64,000 nt of DNA from Mucilaginibacter sp. OK283. Lineage in GTDB: Bacteria > Bacteroidota > Bacteroidia > Sphingobacteriales > Sphingobacteriaceae. Made by a program: the position numbers and the translations under genes. Below, piece by piece: positions 25,372-33,516 of this stretch. Where the stretch lies: contig NZ_FODR01000007.1 of assembly GCF_900110415.1 (NCBI RefSeq), positions 248,001 to 312,000 of the forward strand, read 5' to 3'. Within the stretch, counting starts at the first letter, position 1, and every line of letters begins with the position of its first letter. The notes under the pieces were generated by a model that had not been told where the DNA came from, did not search any database, and worked only from the letters and a program-made list of their open reading frames with translations.

Positions 25372-26709
25372 CTACACCGCGTCTGACAACGAAGTAAAAG
25401 TAAAATCACGGATCCGCATAGGAGGGATCAAGGCATTTTGGCCCGATTCGCCGCTTACCGTACGTTCGGATTTACCCAAAGCATCCAGGTTGTTAAGCAT
25501 GATAACCGGGCTTTCGTTAAACCTTAAATTCTTGATCGGGAATTTGATTTGTCCATTCTCGATATAAAATGTACCGTCACGGGTAAGGCCGGTAAACAAC
25601 AGCGTTTGCGGATCAACCGGGCGGATATACCACAGGCGGGTAACCAAAATTCCTTTTTCGGTGCCCTTTATCAATTCTTCCAGGGTGGCATTGCCGCCCT
25701 CCATAATGATGCCATCGGGGTTGGGAATAGATTTAACGCCTTGCTTTTGAGCCCAGTAACGCGAGTATGTGAAGTTTTTAACTACCCCTTTTTCAATCCA
25801 GCTTCTTTTCACCTGCGGTTGGCCATCGCCGGCCCAACTGCCGGTTGGCAAATCGGGGTGCGATGGGTCGGAGTAAATGTTTACCCTTTCATCAACCATT
25901 TTTTCGCCAAGTTTGGTTTTACCGCCGGGTTTGCTTAAAAAGCTGCGGCCTTCATCGGCGCTGCGTGCATCAAGGCCGCCGTACAATTGTTCAAGTAATA
26001 CAATACCGGCGGCGGGCTCTAAAATTACCGTGTATTTTCCCGGTTCAATAGCTTTGGCGCCTTTGGAGCCGGTTGCTTTTTGAGCAGCTATTTTGGTAAA
26101 TGCCAGTGTATCCAGTTTACTCACATCGTTATAACCCTTGGTTGAGTATCCCGAACCTGTACCGTCTTCGGAACGTAAGGTTACCGAGAAATTTACATCT
26201 GTAGAGGTATTGTAGGCGAACAAGCCATGCGAATTCATCATCGAGCTAAAGCCCGCGCTGTTTTGCAAAAAGCCTGCTGCTATTAATTTATTTTCTTTTG
26301 CTGTATCCAGGCTTTTGCCCACCATATCTGTACGCAGCGCTGGGGTAATAGTCGCTGTTTCGGGCACAAAGGTTTTTGAACGTGGTGCGTAAGTTTGCGG
26401 GCCTAAAAAGGATACAAACTCCGGGTTTTCGGGCGCCAGTTGTGCCAGTTCTTCAGATAAGCGAACGGCCTTTTCAACCGAGGCATCATCATATTCGTTG
26501 GTGGTTACCACCCCCAGTTTTTTACCAAATGCTGATGAAATAACCATACTGGTTTGGCTTAACGAACCACTGGTAGATACTGTATTACGGGCGTACCTAA
26601 TATTGCCCGAGTCTGATCCGCCAAAGTTGATCTCGCATTCATCGGCTTTTGAATAGCCCAGCGCCTTTTTTAATATCGCGCGGCATTCATCTTCTGTTAA
26701 AATTGCCAT
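25372..26709 (-). CDS. TldE/PmbA-family protein, copy 1
   Basis: This 445-residue protein belongs to the TldD/PmbA (TldE) family. It lacks the HExxxH zinc motif, as TldE subunits do, and is the structural partner of the TldD subunit in a heterodimeric metalloprotease that degrades unfolded or modified peptides, such as the microcin B17 leader in E. coli. Recognisable segments are AIEPGKYTVILEPAAG, ARSADEGRSFLSKPGG and ILVTRLWYIRPVDPQTLLFTGLTRDGTFYIENG in parts. It is the second gene of a tldD-tldE pair, with 3 bases between the genes, and is closely similar to the copy at 39107. Confidence 0.9.
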   Translation of the reverse strand: MAILTEDECRAILKKALGYSKADECEINFGGSDSGNIRYARNTVSTSGSLSQTSMVISSAFGKKLGVVTTNEYDDASVEKAVRLSEELAQLAPENPEFVSFLGPQTYAPRSKTFVPETATITPALRTDMVGKSLDTAKENKLIAAGFLQNSAGFSSMMNSHGLFAYNTSTDVNFSVTLRSEDGTGSGYSTKGYNDVSKLDTLAFTKIAAQKATGSKGAKAIEPGKYTVILEPAAGIVLLEQLYGGLDARSADEGRSFLSKPGGKTKLGEKMVDERVNIYSDPSHPDLPTGSWAGDGQPQVKRSWIEKGVVKNFTYSRYWAQKQGVKSIPNPDGIIMEGGNATLEELIKGTEKGILVTRLWYIRPVDPQTLLFTGLTRDGTFYIENGQIKFPIKNLRFNESPVIMLNNLDALGKSERTVSGESGQNALIPPMRIRDFTFTSLSDAV

Positions 26710-26712
26710 ATA

Positions 26713-28347
26713 TTAAATTTTTCTTGCTGTATTAATTACGTTAACTCCTTTAAATAATGCTGTGGACGATCCATGAGATACGGCGCTGGCCTGCATAGGC
26801 TGGCCTTTACCATCAAAAAATGATCCGCCTAAGCGATAATCATTGGCATCGCAAACTGCGGCGCAGGAGTTCCAAAACTCCTGGGTGTTTGACTGGTAAG
26901 CTACATCATTCAGCATACCTACAATTTTGCCATTTTTGATCTCGTAATACAGCTGGCCGCTAAACTGGAAGTTATACCGTTGCTGATCTATCGAGAACGA
27001 ACTATCGCCAATGATGTAAATGCCTTTTTCTACGTTTTTGATCATATCATTTACGCCCATAGGCACTTTGCCGGGTTGCAAGGATATGTTGGCCATGCGC
27101 TGGAATTGCACATCCTGCCAGCTTTGCGAATAACAGCAGCCCTGCGATTCTTTTAAGCCAATGATATGTGCCTGATCGCGAATGGCCTGGTAGTTAACCA
27201 AAATACCATCTTTAATAATATCCCACTTTTTGGCCTCAACACCTTCATCATCATAACCAACAGCACCAAGTGAACCAACCTGGGTTTTATCGGCTACAAT
27301 GTTTACATTTTTACTACCGAAATTGAATTTTTTTGATTCCCATTTATCCAGGGTAAGGAAACTGGTACCAGCAAAATTGGCTTCGTAACCTAATACGCGG
27401 TCAAGCTCGGTAGGGTGGCCAACAGATTCGTGTATGGTTAACCAAAGGTGGCTTGGATCTAAAACCAAATCGTATTTGCCTGCCTCAACAGATTTTGCTT
27501 TCAGTTTTTGATCGGCCTGGGTAGCTGCCGCGCGGGCATCTTCCAGCATATCATACCTGTCTTTATAAAGGGTTGTTACACCTTTTATCTTGTCGCTTTC
27601 GCGCGGGGTCATGTATTCATAGCCCATTCCGCGCGGTGCGCTTAACGACTGGCGCGTTTCAAATTTGCCGGTTTTGGAATCTATTTTAGTAACCGCGAAT
27701 AAAGGCCAGATGCGGTGGATATCCTGGTCGATATATGAACCGTCGGTTGATGCAAAGTATTTTTGCTCATTTACTAAAAACAGGATGGAGTTTACGTAAT
27801 TGGCACCGCCTTTCATGGCTGCATCATTTACGGATAGCAGTAAATCTGTTTTTTCTTTCATCGGCACTTCAAACGCGTTGCGTTCAATCGGCGTTTTCCA
27901 GCTTACTTCGCCATGGCCCTTTTGAGGCACCAACTGTACCGGGTCGGTTTGGATGCGGGCATTTTCTTTGGCGATAGCTACGGCAAGTTCGGCCGCTTTG
28001 GCTATGCTGTCGTTATCGAGTTTATCCGTAGCGGAAAAACCCCAGCAACCGTTGGCAATAACGCGGATACCCATACCGTACGATTGGGTATCAACTATAT
28101 TTTCAACTTTGTTTTCGCGGGTTACCACAAACTGGTTAAGGTAGCGGCCTATACGCACATCGGTATAAGTGGCGCCTTTTGACCGGGCAGCATTTAAAAC
28201 CACATCGGCCATTCGTTTTTTTAGGGCCACGTCAACCGGGCTCATATCATGGCCGGGTAAAACGGGCGAACCGAAAACGGGGATCCTGCTAAGCATGGAT
28301 GCACTAATGCCCATTCCGGTTAGGTAAAGGAAATCTTTTCTTTTCAA
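26713..28347 (-). CDS. TldD-family zinc metalloprotease, copy 1
   Basis: This 544-residue protein starts with a Tat-like export signal (KRKDFLYLTGMGISASM), which has Lys in place of the first Arg of the twin pair. The catalytic HESVGH motif (His306, Glu307, His311) sits in LTIHESVGHPTELDRVLGYE, and a conserved Cys-rich stretch ESQGCCYSQSW follows. In E. coli the cytoplasmic TldD/TldE pair forms a heterodimer that cleaves unstructured peptides; an exported form would act in the periplasm. It is strongly similar along its whole length to the second TldD at 37462, with identical blocks of over 30 residues around the active site. Confidence 0.92.
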   Translation of the reverse strand: MKRKDFLYLTGMGISASMLSRIPVFGSPVLPGHDMSPVDVALKKRMADVVLNAARSKGATYTDVRIGRYLNQFVVTRENKVENIVDTQSYGMGIRVIANGCWGFSATDKLDNDSIAKAAELAVAIAKENARIQTDPVQLVPQKGHGEVSWKTPIERNAFEVPMKEKTDLLLSVNDAAMKGGANYVNSILFLVNEQKYFASTDGSYIDQDIHRIWPLFAVTKIDSKTGKFETRQSLSAPRGMGYEYMTPRESDKIKGVTTLYKDRYDMLEDARAAATQADQKLKAKSVEAGKYDLVLDPSHLWLTIHESVGHPTELDRVLGYEANFAGTSFLTLDKWESKKFNFGSKNVNIVADKTQVGSLGAVGYDDEGVEAKKWDIIKDGILVNYQAIRDQAHIIGLKESQGCCYSQSWQDVQFQRMANISLQPGKVPMGVNDMIKNVEKGIYIIGDSSFSIDQQRYNFQFSGQLYYEIKNGKIVGMLNDVAYQSNTQEFWNSCAAVCDANDYRLGGSFFDGKGQPMQASAVSHGSSTALFKGVNVINTARKI

Positions 28348-28437
28348 GGTCAGTCAGTTTTAAGTCCTAAATATAATGAGCGAAGTTTGAATATTTATGT
28401 GTTTGAAGTTAGATCGCGTGATTTGTTACGGATTATC

Positions 28438-29058
28438 TTATGATTTCCTTATTACATAGGCTTTTGCGACCTGGTCATGCCATCCTTGCTTCATTGGGTT
28501 CCAAAAAACCGTTAAAAACCCTGCGCCGCAAAGGAAGCTGGATAACAATTTGCTAAAATTGCGTGATAGGGCTTTGCCAAAGCTTATCCTTTCGCCGCTT
28601 TCATCAACAACAATTAGTTTGCAAATCAATTTGCCTATTCCGCCTTGCATGCTTGTTGCCTCAAAAATGGAATTATAGGCAACAAGGCCCAGGAAAAATA
28701 TAACCCGGAATAAAAGATCGGAGTCCGGAGAATCTAAATTTATTGAATTGTGCGTAAATATCCCAGCAACATTTATCAGCGCGAAAAATATGATCAGTAT
28801 CAATATTACGATAACATAATCAATAACAAAAGCCAACAGGCGCCACCAAAAACTGGCAACATTGTACCGGTTAGGTGGATTTATTCCCTTTGAAACGAAA
28901 TATTCCTGAAATTCTGGTAAATCTGCCGCGTGTTGTAAGCCCTCGGCGAGGGGCGATAATAGGAAATCGTCGGCTTTAATATTCATATCCATTAACTGGG
29001 TATGTGTATACGGGCCTTCATTTTGTCCCTGCCTTAAAATGTAGTATTCATTAATCAT
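28438..29058 (-). CDS. RDD-family membrane protein with N-terminal GYF_2-like domain
   Basis: This 206-residue protein begins with a GYF_2-type module (EYYILRQGQNEGPYTHTQL), a putative peptide-binding fold. It is followed by an RDD domain with three or four membrane segments (ASFWWRLLAFVIDYVIVILIL and later helices) and the RDD-typical Arg-Asp context in the first helix. Functions of RDD proteins vary and many are unknown. Its place between the tldDE pair and the DUF4159/MoxR block suggests a link with that envelope system. Confidence 0.8.
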   Translation of the reverse strand: MINEYYILRQGQNEGPYTHTQLMDMNIKADDFLLSPLAEGLQHAADLPEFQEYFVSKGINPPNRYNVASFWWRLLAFVIDYVIVILILIIFFALINVAGIFTHNSINLDSPDSDLLFRVIFFLGLVAYNSIFEATSMQGGIGKLICKLIVVDESGERISFGKALSRNFSKLLSSFLCGAGFLTVFWNPMKQGWHDQVAKAYVIRKS

Positions 29059-29120
29059 TGATCAATCTGTTTAGGTTTTGGAAATTAATTAAAATCCAGG
29101 TAACAAACAAATTATCGGGG

Positions 29121-29747
29121 TTAATAATTTAGCGCGTACATAATAATATTTACCCCAAACTTGGTATTATCCTCAGCAAGGAAGCGCTTATTCCTATAAT
29201 CATAGTCCCATTCACAACCATAATCCTTGCTGCTATATAATACGGCTATACGCCCGTTAATTTCAATGGCTTTTAAATAATCGTGCACCAAATCATCTCC
29301 CCAGCCATTTAATTCAAAGCTGGTGGTAGGGGGGCCTTTATCGAAAGAGAAAAAAGAATGGTATATTTTATGATTGTTGGGGATCTTCTTTAACGCGGTT
29401 GGACCAAATAAAGCAGCCATTTGCGCTTCGAATGATTTGGCGAAAAGTCCGTCGATGTCATGGTTGCAGTCATCCACAAAAATAAAACCACCGTTTTCTG
29501 CATACTTTTTAAAATTCGCCCGTTCTTTGGTGTCAAACTGCACAAGCTTGTGGCCGCTCAGGTAGCAAAAAGGGTACAAAAATATATCATCGCTGCTTAA
29601 GGGGATCACTTTTTCCCGCTGATCAATAGGAACTGTGGTATACTCCAGCAGGGAATTGAGCAGGTTTGATGGCATGCGCTGATCGGTATCCCAATCGCCG
29701 GAGTGGTAACTTAGCCTTGTAAACGTAAATTTTCCGCTGAATGCCAT
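29121..29747 (-). CDS. DUF4159-domain protein
   Basis: This 208-residue protein fits DUF4159, a GATase-like alpha/beta fold without the catalytic residues of glutamine amidotransferases. Features are FTFTRLSYHSGDWDTD near the start, FLYPFCYLSGHKL, ENGGFIFVDDCNHD and the terminal GVNIIMYALNY. Members sit with MoxR, DUF58 and BatA-type genes in many Bacteroidota, as here, where moxR begins 162 bases away in the opposite direction. No signal peptide is obvious. The biochemical role is unknown. Confidence 0.8.
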   Translation of the reverse strand: MAFSGKFTFTRLSYHSGDWDTDQRMPSNLLNSLLEYTTVPIDQREKVIPLSSDDIFLYPFCYLSGHKLVQFDTKERANFKKYAENGGFIFVDDCNHDIDGLFAKSFEAQMAALFGPTALKKIPNNHKIYHSFFSFDKGPPTTSFELNGWGDDLVHDYLKAIEINGRIAVLYSSKDYGCEWDYDYRNKRFLAEDNTKFGVNIIMYALNY

Positions 29748-29792
29748 CGTGTTTTAAAACCTTAAAAGTAGTACAATATTTTATGCTGATGC

Positions 29793-29800
29793 TACATTTG
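29793..29800 (+). promoter_or_regulatory. Bacteroidota -7 box upstream of moxR
   Basis: TACATTTG matches TAnnTTTG and lies about 110 bases before the TTG start of the MoxR gene, in the divergent gap with the DUF4159 gene. A -33 match is not clear. Confidence 0.4.
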
Positions 29801-29909
29801 TTTGCATTGCTTGTAAAGTTTTGGATACTTTATTTAATTTTTAATAAAAAATACTGGTTATTAATCAAAAGGGTGATATATTGGGAGAGTACATTAAAAA
29901 CGTATTAAG

Positions 29910-30908
29910 TTGGAACTGACCGAAAATAATATAAAAGCGCTGCTTGCCAAATTGCCTGCTTTAAAAGGCGAAATTCAAAAAGTAATAGTGGGGCAAGATG
30001 CGATACTGGACGAGTTGCTGGTGGCCTTTTTAGCCGGAGGCCATTGCCTGTTGGAGGGCGTGCCCGGCCTGGCCAAAACACTCATCGTAAAAACTATGTC
30101 GCAGGCGCTGCACCTGGCCTTCAGGCGCATCCAGTTTACTCCCGATTTGATGCCTACGGATATTATAGGCACCGAGATACTGGAGGAAGACCATGCTACA
30201 GGCAAACGTTTTTTTAAATTTAATAAAGGCCCGCTGTTTGCCAACATTATCCTGGCCGATGAAATTAACCGAACGCCACCCAAAACGCAATCGGCGTTGT
30301 TGGAAGCGATGCAGGAGTTTGAGGTAACATACGGCGGACAAACATACCCGTTAGATAAGCCGTTTTTTATCCTGGCTACCCAAAACCCTATTGAACAAGC
30401 CGGCACTTACCCATTACCCGAAGCCCAGTTAGATCGCTTTTTATTGCTGATAAAAATTGGATACCCAACCGAGCAGGAAGAGTTTGAAGTACTGAACCGT
30501 ACCACCGGTACCAAAAAAGCCGATGTTAAGGCAGTAATAACCGCCGAAGAGATCATTCAGGCCCAGGCCCTGGTAAGGCAGGTTACTATAAGCGAAGACC
30601 TGGTAAAATATGTGAGCCAGGTAATCCGCTCAACCCGCCCCGATACCACCACTGTAAGCTATGTAAAAGAATGGGTGCGCTGGGGTGCAGGCCCGCGGGC
30701 AGGGCAGGCTTTAATTTTAACTGCCAAAGCACGTGCTTTATTAAAAGGACGTTACTCCGTTTTAATGGAAGATATCCACGCTATGGCCCCGGCTGTGTTA
30801 CGGCATAGGATATTGATGAACTTTAAGGCTGAGGCAGAGGGTATTACATCAGATAAAGTGACGGAGGAGTTAGTGAGGGTGGTAGAGAGAAGTAAAGCCA
30901 TTGTCTGA
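29910..30908 (+). CDS. MoxR-family AAA+ ATPase
   Basis: This 332-residue cytoplasmic ATPase has a Walker A motif GVPGLAKT (residues 50-57), Walker B ILADEINRTPPKTQSALLEAMQE in part, sensor 1 ATQNPIEQAGTYPLPEAQLDRF and an AAA lid domain. MoxR proteins act as chaperone-like ATPases that mature partner complexes, usually with VWA- or DUF58-type proteins as here. The start is TTG at 29910, giving MELTENNIKALLAKLP; no ATG fits better. It heads a run of genes reaching tldE at 40438, though a 148-base gap with repeats separates it from the DUF58 gene. Confidence 0.95.
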   Translation: MELTENNIKALLAKLPALKGEIQKVIVGQDAILDELLVAFLAGGHCLLEGVPGLAKTLIVKTMSQALHLAFRRIQFTPDLMPTDIIGTEILEEDHATGKRFFKFNKGPLFANIILADEINRTPPKTQSALLEAMQEFEVTYGGQTYPLDKPFFILATQNPIEQAGTYPLPEAQLDRFLLLIKIGYPTEQEEFEVLNRTTGTKKADVKAVITAEEIIQAQALVRQVTISEDLVKYVSQVIRSTRPDTTTVSYVKEWVRWGAGPRAGQALILTAKARALLKGRYSVLMEDIHAMAPAVLRHRILMNFKAEAEGITSDKVTEELVRVVERSKAIV

Positions 30909-31013
30909 ACCGGGATTAAACAGATTTATCAGATTTTTTGGATTTTGATTTGCTTCAACACTTAAATTCTGTTATTCCTGTCAATCCATTAATCTGCTTA
31001 ATCCGAGTTCAGA
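30905..31013. repeat. Intergenic repeat element with imperfect terminal inverted repeats (copy B of the 46-bp repeat)
   Basis: The left part (30905-30950) is the inverse copy of 20849-20894 with three mismatches. The right end AATCTGCTTAATCCGAGTTCAG is an inverted copy of the left end at 19 of 22 positions, making a unit of about 109 bases. It overlaps the last bases of moxR and fills most of the gap to the DUF58 gene. Confidence 0.7.
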
Positions 31014-31056
31014 AAAAAATAAATCCGATATCGAACATCCCAAATCCGAAATCAAA

Positions 31057-31932
31057 ATGCTTGATCCAAAAGTATTAATGACCATTAAGGATTTGCCGTT
31101 ACTGGCGAAAACGGTTATTGATGGCTTTATGAATGGGTTTAACAAAAGCAAGGTGAAGGGCCCAGGCCTGGAGTTTAGCCAGTATCGCAGCTATCAGCCT
31201 GGCGATGACCTGCGCTGGCTGGACTGGCGCATGTTTGCCCGGAGCGACCGGTATTATATCCGCGAGTCGGAGGTAGAAACCTGTATTTCTGTAAAGTTTT
31301 TGGTTGATGCCAGCGCATCTATGGATCATGACGATAACGGGATAAAAAAGATAGACTATGCCCGTTTTCTGGTGGCATCGCTGGCCTGGCTATCCAATTT
31401 GCAGGGCGATTCGGTAGGGTTGTATGTTTTTCAGGATGGAGGTTTGTTTTCGTTAGCATCCAAACCCGATCCGCAACATTTGCAGCGGCTGTTTTATCAC
31501 CTGCAGCAGGTTAAACCCAATGGCAAGTTCACGCAGCCTGTACATTACAAGGAGTTATTTGCCGGCGACGGACGTAAGGAGCTATTGGTATTTGTTACCG
31601 ATATGTACCAGGCGGATGGCGAAATAAATAAACTACTCGATTCACTAACGGCTTTAAAGCATGAAGTGGTAGTATTTCACCTCATGGGCAAAAATGAGCT
31701 TGATTTTGACTTTGGCGGATATGCTTCATTAGAAGACCTGGAAACCGGTGAGACCATCGAAATAAATACCCAACAGGCAACCGACTACCAGCAAAAACTA
31801 AAAAGCCATTTAGAGGCTATCAGGATGCAATTACTTGGCAAGCATATCTACTACAGGATGCTCAGCACCGCCCAGCCGCTGGATGAAGCCTTACGCGATT
31901 TTTTAACACAACGGAATAAAAGCAAATTTTAA
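31057..31932 (+). CDS. DUF58-domain protein with VWA-like fold
   Basis: This 291-residue protein carries the DUF58 signature QPGDDLRWLDWRMFARSDRYY (split around residues 47-67) and a MIDAS-like metal site DASAS (residues 84-88), followed by LLVFVTDMYQ and further VWA-like strands. It has no transmembrane helix in this form. DUF58 proteins are the usual clients of MoxR ATPases, whose gene lies upstream, and are thought to help assemble envelope complexes. The next gene is a BatA-type membrane protein, a common order in Bacteroidota. Confidence 0.92.
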   Translation: MLDPKVLMTIKDLPLLAKTVIDGFMNGFNKSKVKGPGLEFSQYRSYQPGDDLRWLDWRMFARSDRYYIRESEVETCISVKFLVDASASMDHDDNGIKKIDYARFLVASLAWLSNLQGDSVGLYVFQDGGLFSLASKPDPQHLQRLFYHLQQVKPNGKFTQPVHYKELFAGDGRKELLVFVTDMYQADGEINKLLDSLTALKHEVVVFHLMGKNELDFDFGGYASLEDLETGETIEINTQQATDYQQKLKSHLEAIRMQLLGKHIYYRMLSTAQPLDEALRDFLTQRNKSKF

Positions 31933-32001
31933 CAAACTGTTTACTTTATTCATTCTTAAATCAATAATTCAATAACTCATTAATTCAATAATTAACAAAA
32001 G

Positions 32002-33516
32002 GTGCAGTTTTTAAACCCCATATGGTTGTTTGCCATTGCCGCGATAAGTATCCCGGTAGTTATACACCTATGGAATATCAGGCCGGGCAAAACCCTAAAG
32101 GTTGGCAGCATCGCCCTGATAACCGCGGCAGCGCAAAAAAGCAGCCGGAGTTTTAAGTTGAACGACGTGTTGCTATTTATTTTACGGTGCCTGTTTTTAT
32201 CGACGCTTGCTTTTTTATTGGCGGCTCCCTTTTGGCAGCGCAGCCAGGCCACAGCCAAAACAAAAGGGTGGGTGCTTATCCCTAAAGCCAACCTGAAAGA
32301 GACCTACAAAAATTTGAAATTTACTGTAGATTCTCTGTCTAAAGCTGGTTACGAGTTTCTTTTTTTTGATGAAAATTTTAAGAAGTTTGAACTAAGTAAA
32401 ACACTGAATGATAGTTTATTAAAAGATAAACCTGAAGTAAAAAATTACTGGAGCCTGGTGGCAAAATTAAACGAAAAGCTACCGCCAGCTCTCTCGGTTT
32501 ATTTACTCACACCAAACCAGGCAAAGTACTTTAACGGCAGCAAACCATCTGTATCGCTCAACCTGCATTGGTTAACATATACCCCCGCTGACTCTGTAAG
32601 CACCTGGATTGAAAGTGCATGGTTTACCACTAATAATTCAATTAAAGTCATTGAAGGCAATTGCCGGCCATCGGGTACTTATTTTACCAGCTATATTATT
32701 CAATCCGAAGGCGATCCAAAATCGCCATTTGTGGTAGATGTTAACCATGGTAGCCCGGTTGTCAGTTTGAAAACGGCCCCCGAAAAACACACGCCGATTG
32801 ATACGGGTGCTTTACGGGTGGCTATCTATAGCGATAAATACAGTGTTGATGAAAAGTATTTAGTTGCTGCCGTACAGACAATTATCGATTTTACCCAACG
32901 TAAGGTTGTAGTCAAAAAATACACTGATGCGGCGCAAATACCGGTAAAACAGGACTGGTTATTTTGGCTGTCCGACAAACCCGTTGATGCCAGTGCGCTG
33001 GTTAAATCTGCACATATATTTAACTACCAGCAGGGGAAGATCGAATTGGAATCATCGTCAATAAAAACCAGCAGCGCTTTTGCTTTAGCCTACAAGGAAG
33101 ACCCGGCAGCAATTTATAAACTGGTTAAAAACGAAATTTCGGACGGCAAACCTATTTGGGTTGATGGCTATGGCAACCCTGTTTTAACGCAGGAGCAAAG
33201 CCCGAAAACTACACAGTACCATTTTTATTCCCGCTTCAATCCCGCCTGGAATGACCTGGTTTGGAGTAATAAATTCCCGAAGTTATTATTGAAACTGGTT
33301 TTATATCATCCTGATTATGAAGTATTAAACAGTCATGATTTAACTAGAATTGACCACCGGCAAATGATGCCAAATATAATTTGGTCGGCAAAAAAGATAG
33401 ATAATAGTAAAATAATTGTGCAAACAGATCTGTCGCGCTATTTCTGGTTGATGCTGATTGCCGTGTTCATTGTCGAAAGATGGGTTGCCCATAAAAATAA
33501 GCCTGTATTAAAATGA
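32002..33516 (+). CDS. BatA-type membrane protein (aerotolerance regulator N-terminal domain)
   Basis: This 504-residue protein starts with the BatA N-terminal signature FLNPIWLFAIAAISIPVVIHLWNIR and a second hydrophobic segment at about residues 55-75. A long periplasmic region and a C-terminal membrane helix (YFWLMLIAVFIVERWVAHKN) follow. The start is GTG at 32002, which places the first residues exactly as in relatives. Bat proteins were named from Bacteroides fragilis aerotolerance, but later work doubts a direct role. The stop overlaps the next ATG by four bases, so translation is probably coupled. Confidence 0.88.
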   Translation: MQFLNPIWLFAIAAISIPVVIHLWNIRPGKTLKVGSIALITAAAQKSSRSFKLNDVLLFILRCLFLSTLAFLLAAPFWQRSQATAKTKGWVLIPKANLKETYKNLKFTVDSLSKAGYEFLFFDENFKKFELSKTLNDSLLKDKPEVKNYWSLVAKLNEKLPPALSVYLLTPNQAKYFNGSKPSVSLNLHWLTYTPADSVSTWIESAWFTTNNSIKVIEGNCRPSGTYFTSYIIQSEGDPKSPFVVDVNHGSPVVSLKTAPEKHTPIDTGALRVAIYSDKYSVDEKYLVAAVQTIIDFTQRKVVVKKYTDAAQIPVKQDWLFWLSDKPVDASALVKSAHIFNYQQGKIELESSSIKTSSAFALAYKEDPAAIYKLVKNEISDGKPIWVDGYGNPVLTQEQSPKTTQYHFYSRFNPAWNDLVWSNKFPKLLLKLVLYHPDYEVLNSHDLTRIDHRQMMPNIIWSAKKIDNSKIIVQTDLSRYFWLMLIAVFIVERWVAHKNKPVLK

